The notes under the pieces were generated by a model that had not been told where the DNA came from, searched no databases, and saw only the letters and a program-made list of their open reading frames with translations. A stretch of DNA of 64,000 nucleotides from Pararhizobium sp. (GTDB lineage Bacteria; Pseudomonadota; Alphaproteobacteria; Rhizobiales; Rhizobiaceae), in NCBI GenBank assembly GCA_030655075.1, contig JAURWE010000024.1, forward strand, positions 62,001 to 126,000. The letters are read 5' to 3'. The translations under genes and the position numbers were made by a program. The first letter of the stretch is position 1. Every line of letters begins with the position of its first letter. This document shows positions 47,605 to 55,961 of the stretch, one piece after another.

Positions 47605-49194
47605 ATGACGGAGTACAAGAATTACCTGATGAACCAGGTCATGAACGGCAAGATGAACCGGCGCGAATTCATCGGCCGGGCAACAGCCTTCGGCCTTTCG
47701 CTCTCGGCCGCCGGCACGCTGTTTTCCACCAGCGCCCAGGCGCAGGAGCCCAAGCGCGGCGGCAACCTGAAGCTCGGCCTTGAAGGTGGTGCAGCCACTG
47801 ACAGCCTTGATCCGGCCAAGGCGCTGTCGCAGTTCCTCTTCGTCGTCGGCCGCAACTGGGGCGACATGCTGGTCGAATCCGATCCGCTGACCGGCCTCGC
47901 CGTTCCGGCGCTGGCCGAAAGCTGGGAGCCGTCGCCGGATGCCGCCGTCTGGACCTTCAAGATCCGCAAGGGCGTCACCTTCCACGACGGCAAGGAGCTG
48001 ACCATCGACGACGTCGTCAAGACGCTGCAGCGCCACACCGACGAGAAGTCGGAATCCGGCGCGCTAGGCGTCATGAAGTCGATCAAGATCATCGAGGAAA
48101 AGGGCGGCGATCTCGTCCTGACGCTCACCGAAGGCAATGCCGACCTGCCGCTGCTCCTGACCGACTATCACCTGATCATCCAGCCGGGCGGCGGTTATGA
48201 AAACCCGCTGGCCGCCATCGGCACCGGCCCCTACAAGCTGACCAGCTTCGAGGCCGGCGTTCGCGCCACCTTCGAAAAGAACGCCAACGACTGGAACCCG
48301 AACCGCGGCTATGTCGATACGGTCGAAATCATCGGTATGAACGACGCCACCGCCCGCATCGCGGCGCTGTCGTCCGGCCAGGTGCATTTCATCAACCGGG
48401 TCGATCCGAAGACCGTGTCGCTCCTGAAGCGCGCCCCGACCGTTGAAATCCTCAACACGTCCGGCCGTGGCCACTACGTCTTCATCATGCATTGCAACAC
48501 CGCGCCGTTCGACAATATCGACCTGCGCATGGCGCTGAAATACTCGATGGACCGCGAGAACATGGTGCAGACCATTCTCGGCGGCTACGGCAAGGTCGGC
48601 AACGACTTCCCGATCAACGAGACCTATGCCCTCTTCCCCGAAGGCATCGAGCAGCGCGCCTATGATCCGGACAAGGCGGCCTTCCACTACAAGAAGTCCG
48701 GCCACAGCGGCCCGGTTCTTCTGCGCACCTCCGATGTTGCCTTCCCCGGTGCCGTCGATGCGGCGGTTCTCTACCAGGAAAGCGCCAAGAAGGCGGGCAT
48801 CGAGATCGAGGTGAAGCGCGAACCCGGCGACGGCTACTGGTCGAACGTCTGGAACGTCCAGCCCTTCTCCACCTCCTACTGGGGCGGCCGCCCGACCCAG
48901 GACCAGATGTACTCGACAGCCTACCTGTCGAAGGCAGACTGGAACGACACGCGCTTCCTCCGCGAGGATTTCGACAAGCTGGTGCTGGAAGCCCGCTCCC
49001 AGCTTGACGAGACCAAGCGCAAGGAAATGTACCGCACGATGGCCATGATGGTGCGTGACGAAGGCGGCCTGATCCTGCCGATGTTCAACGATTTCGTGAA
49101 CGCCTCCACCAAGCAGGTGAAGGGTTACGTCCACGACATCGGCAACGACATGTCGAACGGCTACGTCGCCACCCGCGTCTGGCTCGACGCCTGA
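47605..49194 (+). CDS. Opp/Dpp-family ABC binding protein with Tat-type signal
   Basis: A 529-residue class C binding protein. 'KMNRREFIGRATAFGLSLSA' is a twin-arginine signal (R-R-E-F-I), with cleavage near 'SAQAQEPK'. The mature part shows 'TGLAVPALAESWEPSPDAAV', 'WTFKIRKGVTFHDGKELTID' and 'DLRMALKYSMDRENMVQTIL', all typical of DppA/OppA. The ATG at 47605 follows AGGGGA; longer reading from 47494 is not supported. It begins a four-gene importer 148 bases after the hydratase gene. Ligand is unknown; carnitine, butyrobetaine or another betaine, or ergothioneine, are contextual guesses. Confidence 0.87.
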   Translation: MTEYKNYLMNQVMNGKMNRREFIGRATAFGLSLSAAGTLFSTSAQAQEPKRGGNLKLGLEGGAATDSLDPAKALSQFLFVVGRNWGDMLVESDPLTGLAVPALAESWEPSPDAAVWTFKIRKGVTFHDGKELTIDDVVKTLQRHTDEKSESGALGVMKSIKIIEEKGGDLVLTLTEGNADLPLLLTDYHLIIQPGGGYENPLAAIGTGPYKLTSFEAGVRATFEKNANDWNPNRGYVDTVEIIGMNDATARIAALSSGQVHFINRVDPKTVSLLKRAPTVEILNTSGRGHYVFIMHCNTAPFDNIDLRMALKYSMDRENMVQTILGGYGKVGNDFPINETYALFPEGIEQRAYDPDKAAFHYKKSGHSGPVLLRTSDVAFPGAVDAAVLYQESAKKAGIEIEVKREPGDGYWSNVWNVQPFSTSYWGGRPTQDQMYSTAYLSKADWNDTRFLREDFDKLVLEARSQLDETKRKEMYRTMAMMVRDEGGLILPMFNDFVNASTKQVKGYVHDIGNDMSNGYVATRVWLDA

Positions 49195-50309
49195 TGACCG
49201 GCGCTGGACCCTCAAACGGTCCGGCCCTGCCCAACGGCGTTCCGGGGGCTGACACTCAGTCCCCGGCTGCCGTCGTTGGCGGCATGCCGGCGCTTTCGCC
49301 GCAGACGATGACAGCACCGGTCGGAGGCACCTTCTGGCGCCGCTTCGTGCTGCGCCATCCGCTGTCGGCCCTGATCGTGCAACGCCTGGCGCTCAGCCTG
49401 GCGCTGCTGGTGGCCGTCTCCATGCTGATCTTCGGCGGCGTCGAGGCCCTGCCCGGCGATTTCGCCACCACCTATCTCGGCCAGTCGGCAACGCCGCAGG
49501 CCGTCGAAAACATCCGCAAGGACCTCGGCCTCGACAAACCTTTGACAGAGCGTTACCTGACCTGGCTCGGCGGCGCCGTGAAGGGCGATTTCGGCAACTC
49601 CTGGGCCAGCCGCAATTCCGTCAGCGAACAGATCGGCAAGCGTCTCGGCAATTCGCTGTTCCTCGCCTTCTTTGCCGCCATCATCTCCGTGCCGCTGGCC
49701 GTTCTTCTCGGCATGCTTGCCGTGCAGTTTCGAAACCGGCTGCCGGACAGGATCATCAACGTCGTCTCGCTGGCGGCGATTTCCCTGCCGGAATTCTTCA
49801 TCGGCTACCTGCTCATCCTGTTCTTTGCCGTCCAGCTCGGCATCGCCACCTTCCCGGCCACCGTCTATGACAGCATGACGCTGGTCGAACGCCTGAAGGC
49901 CATCGCGCTTCCCACCGCCACGCTTGTTCTCGTGGTGCTGGCCCACATGATGCGCATGACCCGCGCCGCCATTCTCAACGTCATGGCATCGGCCTATGTC
50001 GAAACAGCGGAACTCAAGGGCCTCAGCCAGTTCCGCATCATCGCCAAACATGCGGCACCCAACGCCATCGCCCCCGTCATCAACGTCATCGCCCTCAACC
50101 TTGCCTATCTCGTCGTCGGCGTCGTCGTCGTCGAGGTCGTCTTCGTCTATCCCGGCATGGGCCAGTACATGGTCGACGCCGTGACCGTGCGCGACATGCC
50201 CGTGGTCCAGGCCTGCGGCCTGATCTTCGCCGCCTTTTACATCCTTCTCAACATGGCCGCCGATATTCTGGCGATCCTGGCCAATCCCCGCCTGAGGCAC
50301 CCAAGATGA
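49194..50309 (+). CDS. ABC transporter permease (DppB-like) with N-terminal extension
   Basis: A 371-residue permease. The first 60 residues are a Pro/Gly/Ala-rich cytoplasmic extension not typical of DppB. Then come six membrane segments, 'LGQSATPQAVENIRKDLGLD' with 'KPLTERYLTWLGGAVKGDFG' of the periplasmic loop, and the EAA loop 'VETAELKGLSQFRIIAKHAA' before 'PNAIAPVINVIALNLAYLV'. The ATG shares one base with the binding-protein stop (TGATG). A start further inside would give normal length, but none has a better ribosome site that I can see. Confidence 0.87.
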   Translation: MTGAGPSNGPALPNGVPGADTQSPAAVVGGMPALSPQTMTAPVGGTFWRRFVLRHPLSALIVQRLALSLALLVAVSMLIFGGVEALPGDFATTYLGQSATPQAVENIRKDLGLDKPLTERYLTWLGGAVKGDFGNSWASRNSVSEQIGKRLGNSLFLAFFAAIISVPLAVLLGMLAVQFRNRLPDRIINVVSLAAISLPEFFIGYLLILFFAVQLGIATFPATVYDSMTLVERLKAIALPTATLVLVVLAHMMRMTRAAILNVMASAYVETAELKGLSQFRIIAKHAAPNAIAPVINVIALNLAYLVVGVVVVEVVFVYPGMGQYMVDAVTVRDMPVVQACGLIFAAFYILLNMAADILAILANPRLRHPR

Positions 50310-51133
50310 GATTGAGAGCCATCCCCATCAGCGCCTGGATCGGCATCATCGGCATTCTGATCGCCGTTTTCTGTGCCGTCTTTGCCCCCTTCATCGCCCC
50401 GCACGGCGAACGCGAAATCGTCGGCGACATCTGGCTGCCCATGGGCGGCGACTTCCTGCTCGGCACCGACAATCTCGGACGCGACCTTCTCTCGCGTCTG
50501 ATCTACGGCTCGCAGACCACCATCTTCGTGGCTCTGGCCGCCACGGTCCTGTCCTTCTCGCTCGGCATGCTGCTGTCGTTCACCGCAGCCGTCACCGGCG
50601 GCTTCCTCGACCAGCTCCTGTCGCGCTTCAATGACCTGATGATGGCGATCCCGACGCTGATCTTCGCGCTCGTGGTACTGGCCGTGCTGCCGCAGCAGCT
50701 GTGGATCCTGATCACGGTCATGGCCGTGCTCGACAGCACCCGCGTCTTCCGCATCGGCCGCGCCGTGGCGCTCGATGTGGCGGTGATGGAATTCGTCGAG
50801 GCGGCACGGCTGCGCGGTGAAGGCTCGATCTGGATCATCTTCCGGGAAATCCTGCCGAACACGCTGTCGCCGCTCCTGGCCGAATTCGGCCTGCGTTTTG
50901 CCTTCTCGATCCTGTTCCTCTCCACCCTCTCCTTCCTCGGTCTCGGCATCCAGCCGCCGGCCGCCGATTGGGGCGGCATGGTCAAGGACAACAAGGACGG
51001 CATCATCTTCGGCATTTCGGCAGCCCTGGTTCCGGGCGCTGCCATTGCCACGCTGGCCATCTGCGTCAACCTCGTCGTCGACTGGCTGATGAAACGCACC
51101 TCGAGCCTCAAGGGAGGACGCGGCGATGCATGA
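50306..51133 (+). CDS. ABC transporter permease (DppC-like)
   Basis: A 275-residue permease. 'LLGTDNLGRDLLSRLIYGSQ' is the signature before the second membrane segment of DppC, and 'VEAARLRGEGSIWIIFREIL' followed by 'PNTLSPLLAEFGLRFAFSIL' is the EAA loop. It overlaps the DppB-like gene as ATGA and the ATPase gene by 8 bases. Confidence 0.9.
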   Translation: MRLRAIPISAWIGIIGILIAVFCAVFAPFIAPHGEREIVGDIWLPMGGDFLLGTDNLGRDLLSRLIYGSQTTIFVALAATVLSFSLGMLLSFTAAVTGGFLDQLLSRFNDLMMAIPTLIFALVVLAVLPQQLWILITVMAVLDSTRVFRIGRAVALDVAVMEFVEAARLRGEGSIWIIFREILPNTLSPLLAEFGLRFAFSILFLSTLSFLGLGIQPPAADWGGMVKDNKDGIIFGISAALVPGAAIATLAICVNLVVDWLMKRTSSLKGGRGDA

Positions 51134-52769
51134 ACGTTCGAACACCCTGCTCTCCGTCAAGAACCTGCGCATCATGGCCACCAGCTATCCGCCCGGCGAA
51201 CCGCCGAAAACGGTGACGCTAGTGGACGACGTCTCCTTCGACCTGCAGAAGGGCAAGGTGCTCGGCCTCATCGGCGAGTCCGGCGCCGGCAAATCCACCA
51301 TCGGCCTCTCCGCGCTCGCTTACGGCCGCGGCGGCGCCTCGATCACCGGCGGCCAGGTGCTGCTCAACGGCCGCGACATCCTGCAGCTCGGCAAGAACGG
51401 CATCCGCACCGTGCGCGGTGCCAGCGTCTGTTATGTTGCCCAGTCTGCCGCAGCCGCCTTCAACCCGGCCCACAAGCTCGGCGATCAGGTCATCGAAGCG
51501 TCGCTGCGCCACGGCATCATGAGCAAGGACGAGGCGCGCAAGCGGGCGCTCTATCTCTTCACCGTGCTCGGCCTGCCCAATCCGGAAACCTTCGGCGATC
51601 GCTACCCGCATCAGGTCTCCGGCGGCCAGCTGCAGCGCGCCATGACCGCCATGGCGCTCTGCTCCAATCCGGAACTGATCGTCTTTGACGAACCGACCAC
51701 CGCCCTTGACGTCACCACCCAGATCGACGTTCTGGCCGCCATCAAACACGCGATCGAGGCAACCGGCACGGCCGCCCTCTACATCACCCACGACCTTGCC
51801 GTCGTCGCCCAGATTTCCGACGACATCATGGTGCTGCGTCACGGCAAGATGGTCGAATACGGCACGACCCAGCAGATCATCGAAGCCCCGATGCAGGACT
51901 ACACCCGCGCGCTGGTCAACGTCCGCCAGGAACGCCGCGAGGAAGCCACCGACCAGACCGGCGCGATCCTCAGGATCGACCGGGTCAGCGCCGGCTATTC
52001 CAACGGCTTCAAGGTGCTGCACGATGTGTCGCTGCATCTGCCCAAGGGCCAGACGCTGGCCATCGTCGGCGAAAGCGGATCCGGCAAGTCGACGCTCGCC
52101 CGCGTCATCACCGGCCTGCTGCCGCCGTCCGAAGGCACGATCACCTTCGATGGACAGGGGCTGCCGCGCGCGCTGTCCGGACGTAACAAGGACCAGCTCC
52201 GCCGCATCCAGATGATCTACCAGATGGCCGACACGGCGATGAACCCGCGACAGACGGTGCGCGACATCATCGGCCGGCCCCTGACCTTCTATTACGGCCT
52301 GCGCGGTGCGGCCAAGACTGCCCGGGTCAAGGAACTGCTCGACCAGATCGAGATGGGCGGCCGCTTTGCTGACCGCTATCCGGCCGAATTGTCCGGCGGC
52401 CAGAAACAGCGCGTCGCCATCGCCCGCTCGCTAGCGGCAAAGCCCGAGCTCATCCTCTGCGACGAACCGACCTCGGCGCTCGACCCGCTGGTGGCCGAAG
52501 GCATCCTGAATCTGCTGATGAAGCTTCAGGAGGAAACCGCTGTTTCCTATGTCTTTATCACCCACGACATCGCCATCGTCCGCGCCATCGCCGACTCGGT
52601 CGCCGTCATGCACAAGGGCAAGCTCGTCCGCTTCGGCCCAAAATCGAAAGTGCTGTCGCCCCCCTTCGACGACTACACCGACCTCCTCCTCAAATCCGTC
52701 CCCGAAATGGAAATCGGCTGGCTGGAACGGGTGCTGACAACCCGGCGCATGGCCAGCGCCGGGAATTGA
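51126..52769 (+). CDS. ABC transporter double ATPase (DppD-DppF fusion)
   Basis: A 547-residue protein carrying two ATPase domains. First: Walker A 'IGESGAGKSTIGLS', signature 'VSGGQLQRAM', Walker B 'LIVFDEPTTALD', switch His 'YITHDLAVV'. Second (from about residue 280): 'VGESGSGKSTLARVI', 'LSGGQKQRVAIARSL', 'LILCDEPTSALD', 'FITHDIAIV'. All catalytic residues look intact. The fused form (as in GsiA/YejF) energises the two preceding permeases. It ends the operon; a toxin-antitoxin promoter overlaps its last codons. Confidence 0.92.
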   Translation: MHERSNTLLSVKNLRIMATSYPPGEPPKTVTLVDDVSFDLQKGKVLGLIGESGAGKSTIGLSALAYGRGGASITGGQVLLNGRDILQLGKNGIRTVRGASVCYVAQSAAAAFNPAHKLGDQVIEASLRHGIMSKDEARKRALYLFTVLGLPNPETFGDRYPHQVSGGQLQRAMTAMALCSNPELIVFDEPTTALDVTTQIDVLAAIKHAIEATGTAALYITHDLAVVAQISDDIMVLRHGKMVEYGTTQQIIEAPMQDYTRALVNVRQERREEATDQTGAILRIDRVSAGYSNGFKVLHDVSLHLPKGQTLAIVGESGSGKSTLARVITGLLPPSEGTITFDGQGLPRALSGRNKDQLRRIQMIYQMADTAMNPRQTVRDIIGRPLTFYYGLRGAAKTARVKELLDQIEMGGRFADRYPAELSGGQKQRVAIARSLAAKPELILCDEPTSALDPLVAEGILNLLMKLQEETAVSYVFITHDIAIVRAIADSVAVMHKGKLVRFGPKSKVLSPPFDDYTDLLLKSVPEMEIGWLERVLTTRRMASAGN

Positions 52770-52811
52770 CGGCTGAGAACCATCGGACTAATATGACCAC
52801 AGTGGTCATAT
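52766..52811 (+). promoter_or_regulatory. Promoter and operator of the Phd/PIN module
   Basis: TTGACG (52766-52771), a 17-base spacer and TAATAT (52789-52794) give a near-consensus sigma-70 promoter. ATATGACCAC (52791-52800), central A, GTGGTCATAT (52802-52811) is a perfect palindrome that covers part of the -10 box, as expected for Phd/YefM autorepression. The antitoxin ATG lies 13 bases after the palindrome. Confidence 0.85.
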
Positions 52812-52823
52812 CGGGAGATGTCG

Positions 52824-53072
52824 ATGAACGAGATCCAGTTGAAGGATGCCAAGGCAAAACTGTCTGCGGTAATCGACGACGCCGTCAACGGCAATGGCGC
52901 CATCATCACCCGCCATGGGCGCAAGGACGCGGTCGTGATTTCCTACAAGGAGTTCGAGCGCCTTTCGAAAAACGTACCAAGCTTTGGCTGGATGCTGACG
53001 CACGCGCCCATCGAGGAAGGAGACTTGCCGGACCGGCAGCCGACACCCGGCTTCGGCAGAGATCTTTTTTGA
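52824..53072 (+). CDS. Phd/YefM-family antitoxin
   Basis: An 82-residue protein. 'MNEIQLKDAKAKLSAVIDDA' followed by 'GAIITRHGRKDAVVISYKEF' is the N-terminal dimerisation and DNA-binding fold of Phd/YefM. The C-terminal 25 residues, acid- and Pro-rich, would bind the toxin. The ATG at 52824 has GGGAG at proper spacing; the one two codons earlier is too close to it. Its stop shares one base with the toxin start. Confidence 0.88.
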   Translation: MNEIQLKDAKAKLSAVIDDAVNGNGAIITRHGRKDAVVISYKEFERLSKNVPSFGWMLTHAPIEEGDLPDRQPTPGFGRDLF

Positions 53073-53518
53073 TGTTTCTGCTTGATACCAACATCATTTC
53101 GCTGCTGGCGCCACAACGCCAGCATGGAGCGATCGAAGGAGAAATTGCGGCGTGGATAATGCAGCTTTCGGACGACCTTTATCTATCGGTGATAACGGTA
53201 GCTGAAATTGAGACGGGCATTTCCAGGTTGCGCCGGACAGGCGCGAGTACAAAAGCCTCCGCCTTCCAAGGCTGGTTGGACGGTATCGTTCATCACTACG
53301 CCGCACGCATTCACGCGCTCGATCTGGAGACCGCCAAACTGGCCGGCCAACTTTACGACCGCGCCATCGCAAAAGGCAGCAACGCTTCGTTTCCTGACGC
53401 GGCGATCGCGGCAACCGCAGCTATGCACGATCTTACCGTTATTACCCGAAACAGCGCACACTTCAGCCATTTCGAGGTGCCGTTCATCGACCCGTATGAT
53501 GGATTGCCGGCCCGATGA
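53072..53518 (+). CDS. PIN-domain ribonuclease toxin (VapC/FitB-like)
   Basis: A 148-residue PIN protein: 'MFLLDTNIISLLAPQR' (Asp), 'LSVITVAEIETGISRL' (Glu), 'SFPDAAIAATAAMHDLTVIT' (Asp) and 'TRNSAHFSHF' (where Asn replaces the last Asp seen in many VapC). The sequence order resembles FitB. It is coupled to the Phd-type antitoxin by TGATG. RNA cleavage is the expected activity. Confidence 0.9.
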   Translation: MFLLDTNIISLLAPQRQHGAIEGEIAAWIMQLSDDLYLSVITVAEIETGISRLRRTGASTKASAFQGWLDGIVHHYAARIHALDLETAKLAGQLYDRAIAKGSNASFPDAAIAATAAMHDLTVITRNSAHFSHFEVPFIDPYDGLPAR

Positions 53519-53535
53519 GCCTCTCTAGCTGCGCC

Positions 53536-53883
53536 TCATTTCCCCGTACACGCCACGTCGCCGAGCCGCTGCGTCGCCTGGCCGTTGGCGATCACCGTGT
53601 CGTCGCCCCGGGTCGTGCAGTTGCCCTTCTCGCCGGTGCCGGAGCGCACCCGCACCAGCGGCTGGCCCTCGATCATGATGCCGGGGACGATCTCATAAAG
53701 TTCCGCCGGGCAGTTGACCACGTCGGCAAGCCTGAGCGCCGGTGCGCCGCCGATGAAGACGCTGGTGGCGCCGGAGAGCGCGCAGCCGGCCAGCGGCGAC
53801 GGCGCATCCTCAGCCTGCACCATCGCCCCATTTCCCATCAGCATGAGCGCGCCTGCGCCAAGTCCCGCCATCATCGTCCGCAT
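53536..53883 (-). CDS. Small exported protein with PAAR-like repeats
   Basis: A 115-residue protein. MRTMMAGLGAGALMLMGNGA followed by 'MVQAEDAPSP' is a Sec signal peptide. The mature 90 residues contain two PAAR-like units: 'SVFIGGAPALRLADVVNCPA' and 'TVIANGQATQRLGDVACTGK', with Cys in place of some metal-binding His. PAAR proteins sharpen the tip of type VI secretion spikes but usually have no signal peptide, and no other T6SS gene is nearby, so a periplasmic structural or metal-binding role is equally possible. ATG at 53883 follows GGTGGAG. Confidence 0.65.
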   Translation of the reverse strand: MRTMMAGLGAGALMLMGNGAMVQAEDAPSPLAGCALSGATSVFIGGAPALRLADVVNCPAELYEIVPGIMIEGQPLVRVRSGTGEKGNCTTRGDDTVIANGQATQRLGDVACTGK

Positions 53884-53960
53884 AATATCGATCTCCACCT
53901 CACATCGGCCCGATCCTAGTGGTCGAACGCCCAGGCATCAAGAACACCGAAAGACCTGCC

Positions 53961-55958
53961 ATGCCCCGCACCTTCTCCGTCATCGAAAACCAGTGGATCA
54001 CCCTTGCCGACGGCACGCGTCTGGCAGCCCGCATCTGGATGCCTGAGGGAGCCGAGGCCGATCCGGTGCCGGCCGTGTTCGAATTCCTGCCCTATCGAAA
54101 ACGTGACGGCACCAGCCCGCGCGACGAATCCACCTATCCGGTCTTTGCCGCTGCCGGCATTGCCGGTGTGCGCGTCGATATCCGGGGCTCGGGCGAATCC
54201 GATGGCGTCATCGACGGCGAATATACCGAGCTCGAACTGGCCAATGCCTGCGAACTCATCGGCTGGATCGCCGCCCAAAGCTGGTCGAACGGCTCCGTCG
54301 GCATGATGGGCATTTCCTGGGGTGGCTTCAACTGCCTGCAGGCGGCGGCCCTTCGCCCGCCGGCGCTGAAAGCGGTGATCTCGATCGCCTCGACCATCGA
54401 CCGCTACAATGACGACATCCACTACAAGAACGGCACGCATCTCTCCGCGCAGCTCTCCTGGGCTGCCACCATGCTCGCCTACCAGTCGCGTGCACCCGAC
54501 CCGGATATCGTCGGCGACCGCTGGCGCGAGATGTGGATGGAGCGGCTGGAGGGTGAGCCTTTCTTCATCGAGGAATGGCTGCAGCACCAGCGCCGCGACG
54601 CCTTTTGGAAACACGGCTCGATCGGCGATGATTTTTCTGCTGTCGAGATGCCGGCCATGATCATTGCCGGCTGGGCAGACGGCTATCGCAACACGCCGAT
54701 GCTGGCGGTCGATGGTCTGGGTGAGAAAGCCAAGGCGATGATTGGCCCCTGGGTGCACAAATACCCGCATTTCGCCTGGCCGAAACCGCGCGTCGATTTC
54801 CATGGCGAGGCGATCGCCTGGTGGAACCGCTGGCTGTGTGGCGAGGACACCGGCGTCGAGACGCTGCCGCAGATGCGCGCCTATATTCTCGACGGTCCGC
54901 GCCCGGCAACCCGCCGCGACCGCGATCCGGGCTTCTGGATCGCCAAGGACCACTGGCAGCAGCCGGACATGCAGAGCCTCTATGTCGACCAGTTCGGCAC
55001 CCTGCAGCACGGCATGCCGATCGCCGGCGCGTCCGGACAGGATGTATACATCAAGTCTCCGCTCGACACCGGCACGGCATCGGGCGAATGGTTCACGCTG
55101 AAGCCCGATGCCGAAATGGCCGGCGACCAGCGAAACGATGACGCCGGTTCGCTGACCTTCCAGACAGCCCCGCTTAACGCCGCTGTCGATTTTCTCGGCC
55201 AGCCGGTGCTGGAACTGGAACTCGCCTGCGAGGCCGACTGGGCCAATCTCATCGCCCGCATCGTCGATATCCACCCGGATGGAACCGCCACCCGTGTCAC
55301 CTTCGGCGTGGTCAATCTCGCCCACCGCGACGGCAACGAAACGCCCATGACCATGGTGCATGGAGAAAAAACCAGGATACGGCTGGTGCTCGACGCCATG
55401 GGCTACCGCTTCAACCCCGGCCACCGCATACGCCTGTCGCTGTCGACCGCCTACTGGCCGATGGTGCTGCCCGCCCCGTTCGATCCGGGACTCACCATCG
55501 ACACAGCCTCGATCGGCCTCGCCCTGCCCCTGCTCGGCGATCATCTGAAGATCAATCTGCCGGAACCTGAAAACACCGATCCGCTGCCGCAGTATATCGA
55601 GCGCCTGCCCGCAGAGACCGCCCGCAATGTCGACCGCGACATGACAAACGGTGTTACCGAATATACGATCTACGAGGACACCGGCCTGTTCGAGCATCCC
55701 GGCACCGGGCTTTCCACCCGCCAGGTCCGCGACGAAGTCTGGTCGATCGCCAACGACGACCCGCTGTCGATGAGCGGCCTGTCGATCTGGACCTGCGACA
55801 TGGAACGGCCGGGCTGGTTCGTGCGCACCATCTGCACCGCCTCGATCTCCTGCACCGCCACCGAATGGCAGGTCTCGGCGACGATCAAGGCGTTCGAGGG
55901 CGAGGCCGAAGTGTTAGAGAAGGTTTTCGCAAAAGCCATTCCGCGCGATTTCATGTGA
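53961..55958 (+). CDS. CocE/NonD (X-Pro dipeptidyl-peptidase S15) family hydrolase
   Basis: A 665-residue hydrolase. The alpha/beta fold spans about residues 15-290 with nucleophile Ser in 'VGMMGISWGGFNCLQAAAL'; 'FEFLPYRKRDGTSPRDESTY' is typical of the family, and 'GPWVHKYPHF' holds the catalytic His region. A C-terminal jelly-roll (about 320-600: 'LVLDAMGYRFNPGHRIRLSL') completes the CocE architecture. Members hydrolyse esters or X-Pro peptides; the substrate is unknown here. Start at 53961 chosen as the first ATG matching family N-termini; the ribosome site is weak. Confidence 0.85.
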   Translation: MPRTFSVIENQWITLADGTRLAARIWMPEGAEADPVPAVFEFLPYRKRDGTSPRDESTYPVFAAAGIAGVRVDIRGSGESDGVIDGEYTELELANACELIGWIAAQSWSNGSVGMMGISWGGFNCLQAAALRPPALKAVISIASTIDRYNDDIHYKNGTHLSAQLSWAATMLAYQSRAPDPDIVGDRWREMWMERLEGEPFFIEEWLQHQRRDAFWKHGSIGDDFSAVEMPAMIIAGWADGYRNTPMLAVDGLGEKAKAMIGPWVHKYPHFAWPKPRVDFHGEAIAWWNRWLCGEDTGVETLPQMRAYILDGPRPATRRDRDPGFWIAKDHWQQPDMQSLYVDQFGTLQHGMPIAGASGQDVYIKSPLDTGTASGEWFTLKPDAEMAGDQRNDDAGSLTFQTAPLNAAVDFLGQPVLELELACEADWANLIARIVDIHPDGTATRVTFGVVNLAHRDGNETPMTMVHGEKTRIRLVLDAMGYRFNPGHRIRLSLSTAYWPMVLPAPFDPGLTIDTASIGLALPLLGDHLKINLPEPENTDPLPQYIERLPAETARNVDRDMTNGVTEYTIYEDTGLFEHPGTGLSTRQVRDEVWSIANDDPLSMSGLSIWTCDMERPGWFVRTICTASISCTATEWQVSATIKAFEGEAEVLEKVFAKAIPRDFM

Positions 55959-55961
55959 GAC

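Noticed and set aside
51126..52769. Frameshift or fusion error joining two ATPase genes
   Set aside because: Both halves have complete motifs and the linker is of normal size; fused double ATPases are common in this transporter family.
53916..55697. Long minus-strand open frame opposite the CocE gene
   Set aside because: Antisense shadow: low-complexity charged composition, no motif, and a well-supported gene on the other strand.
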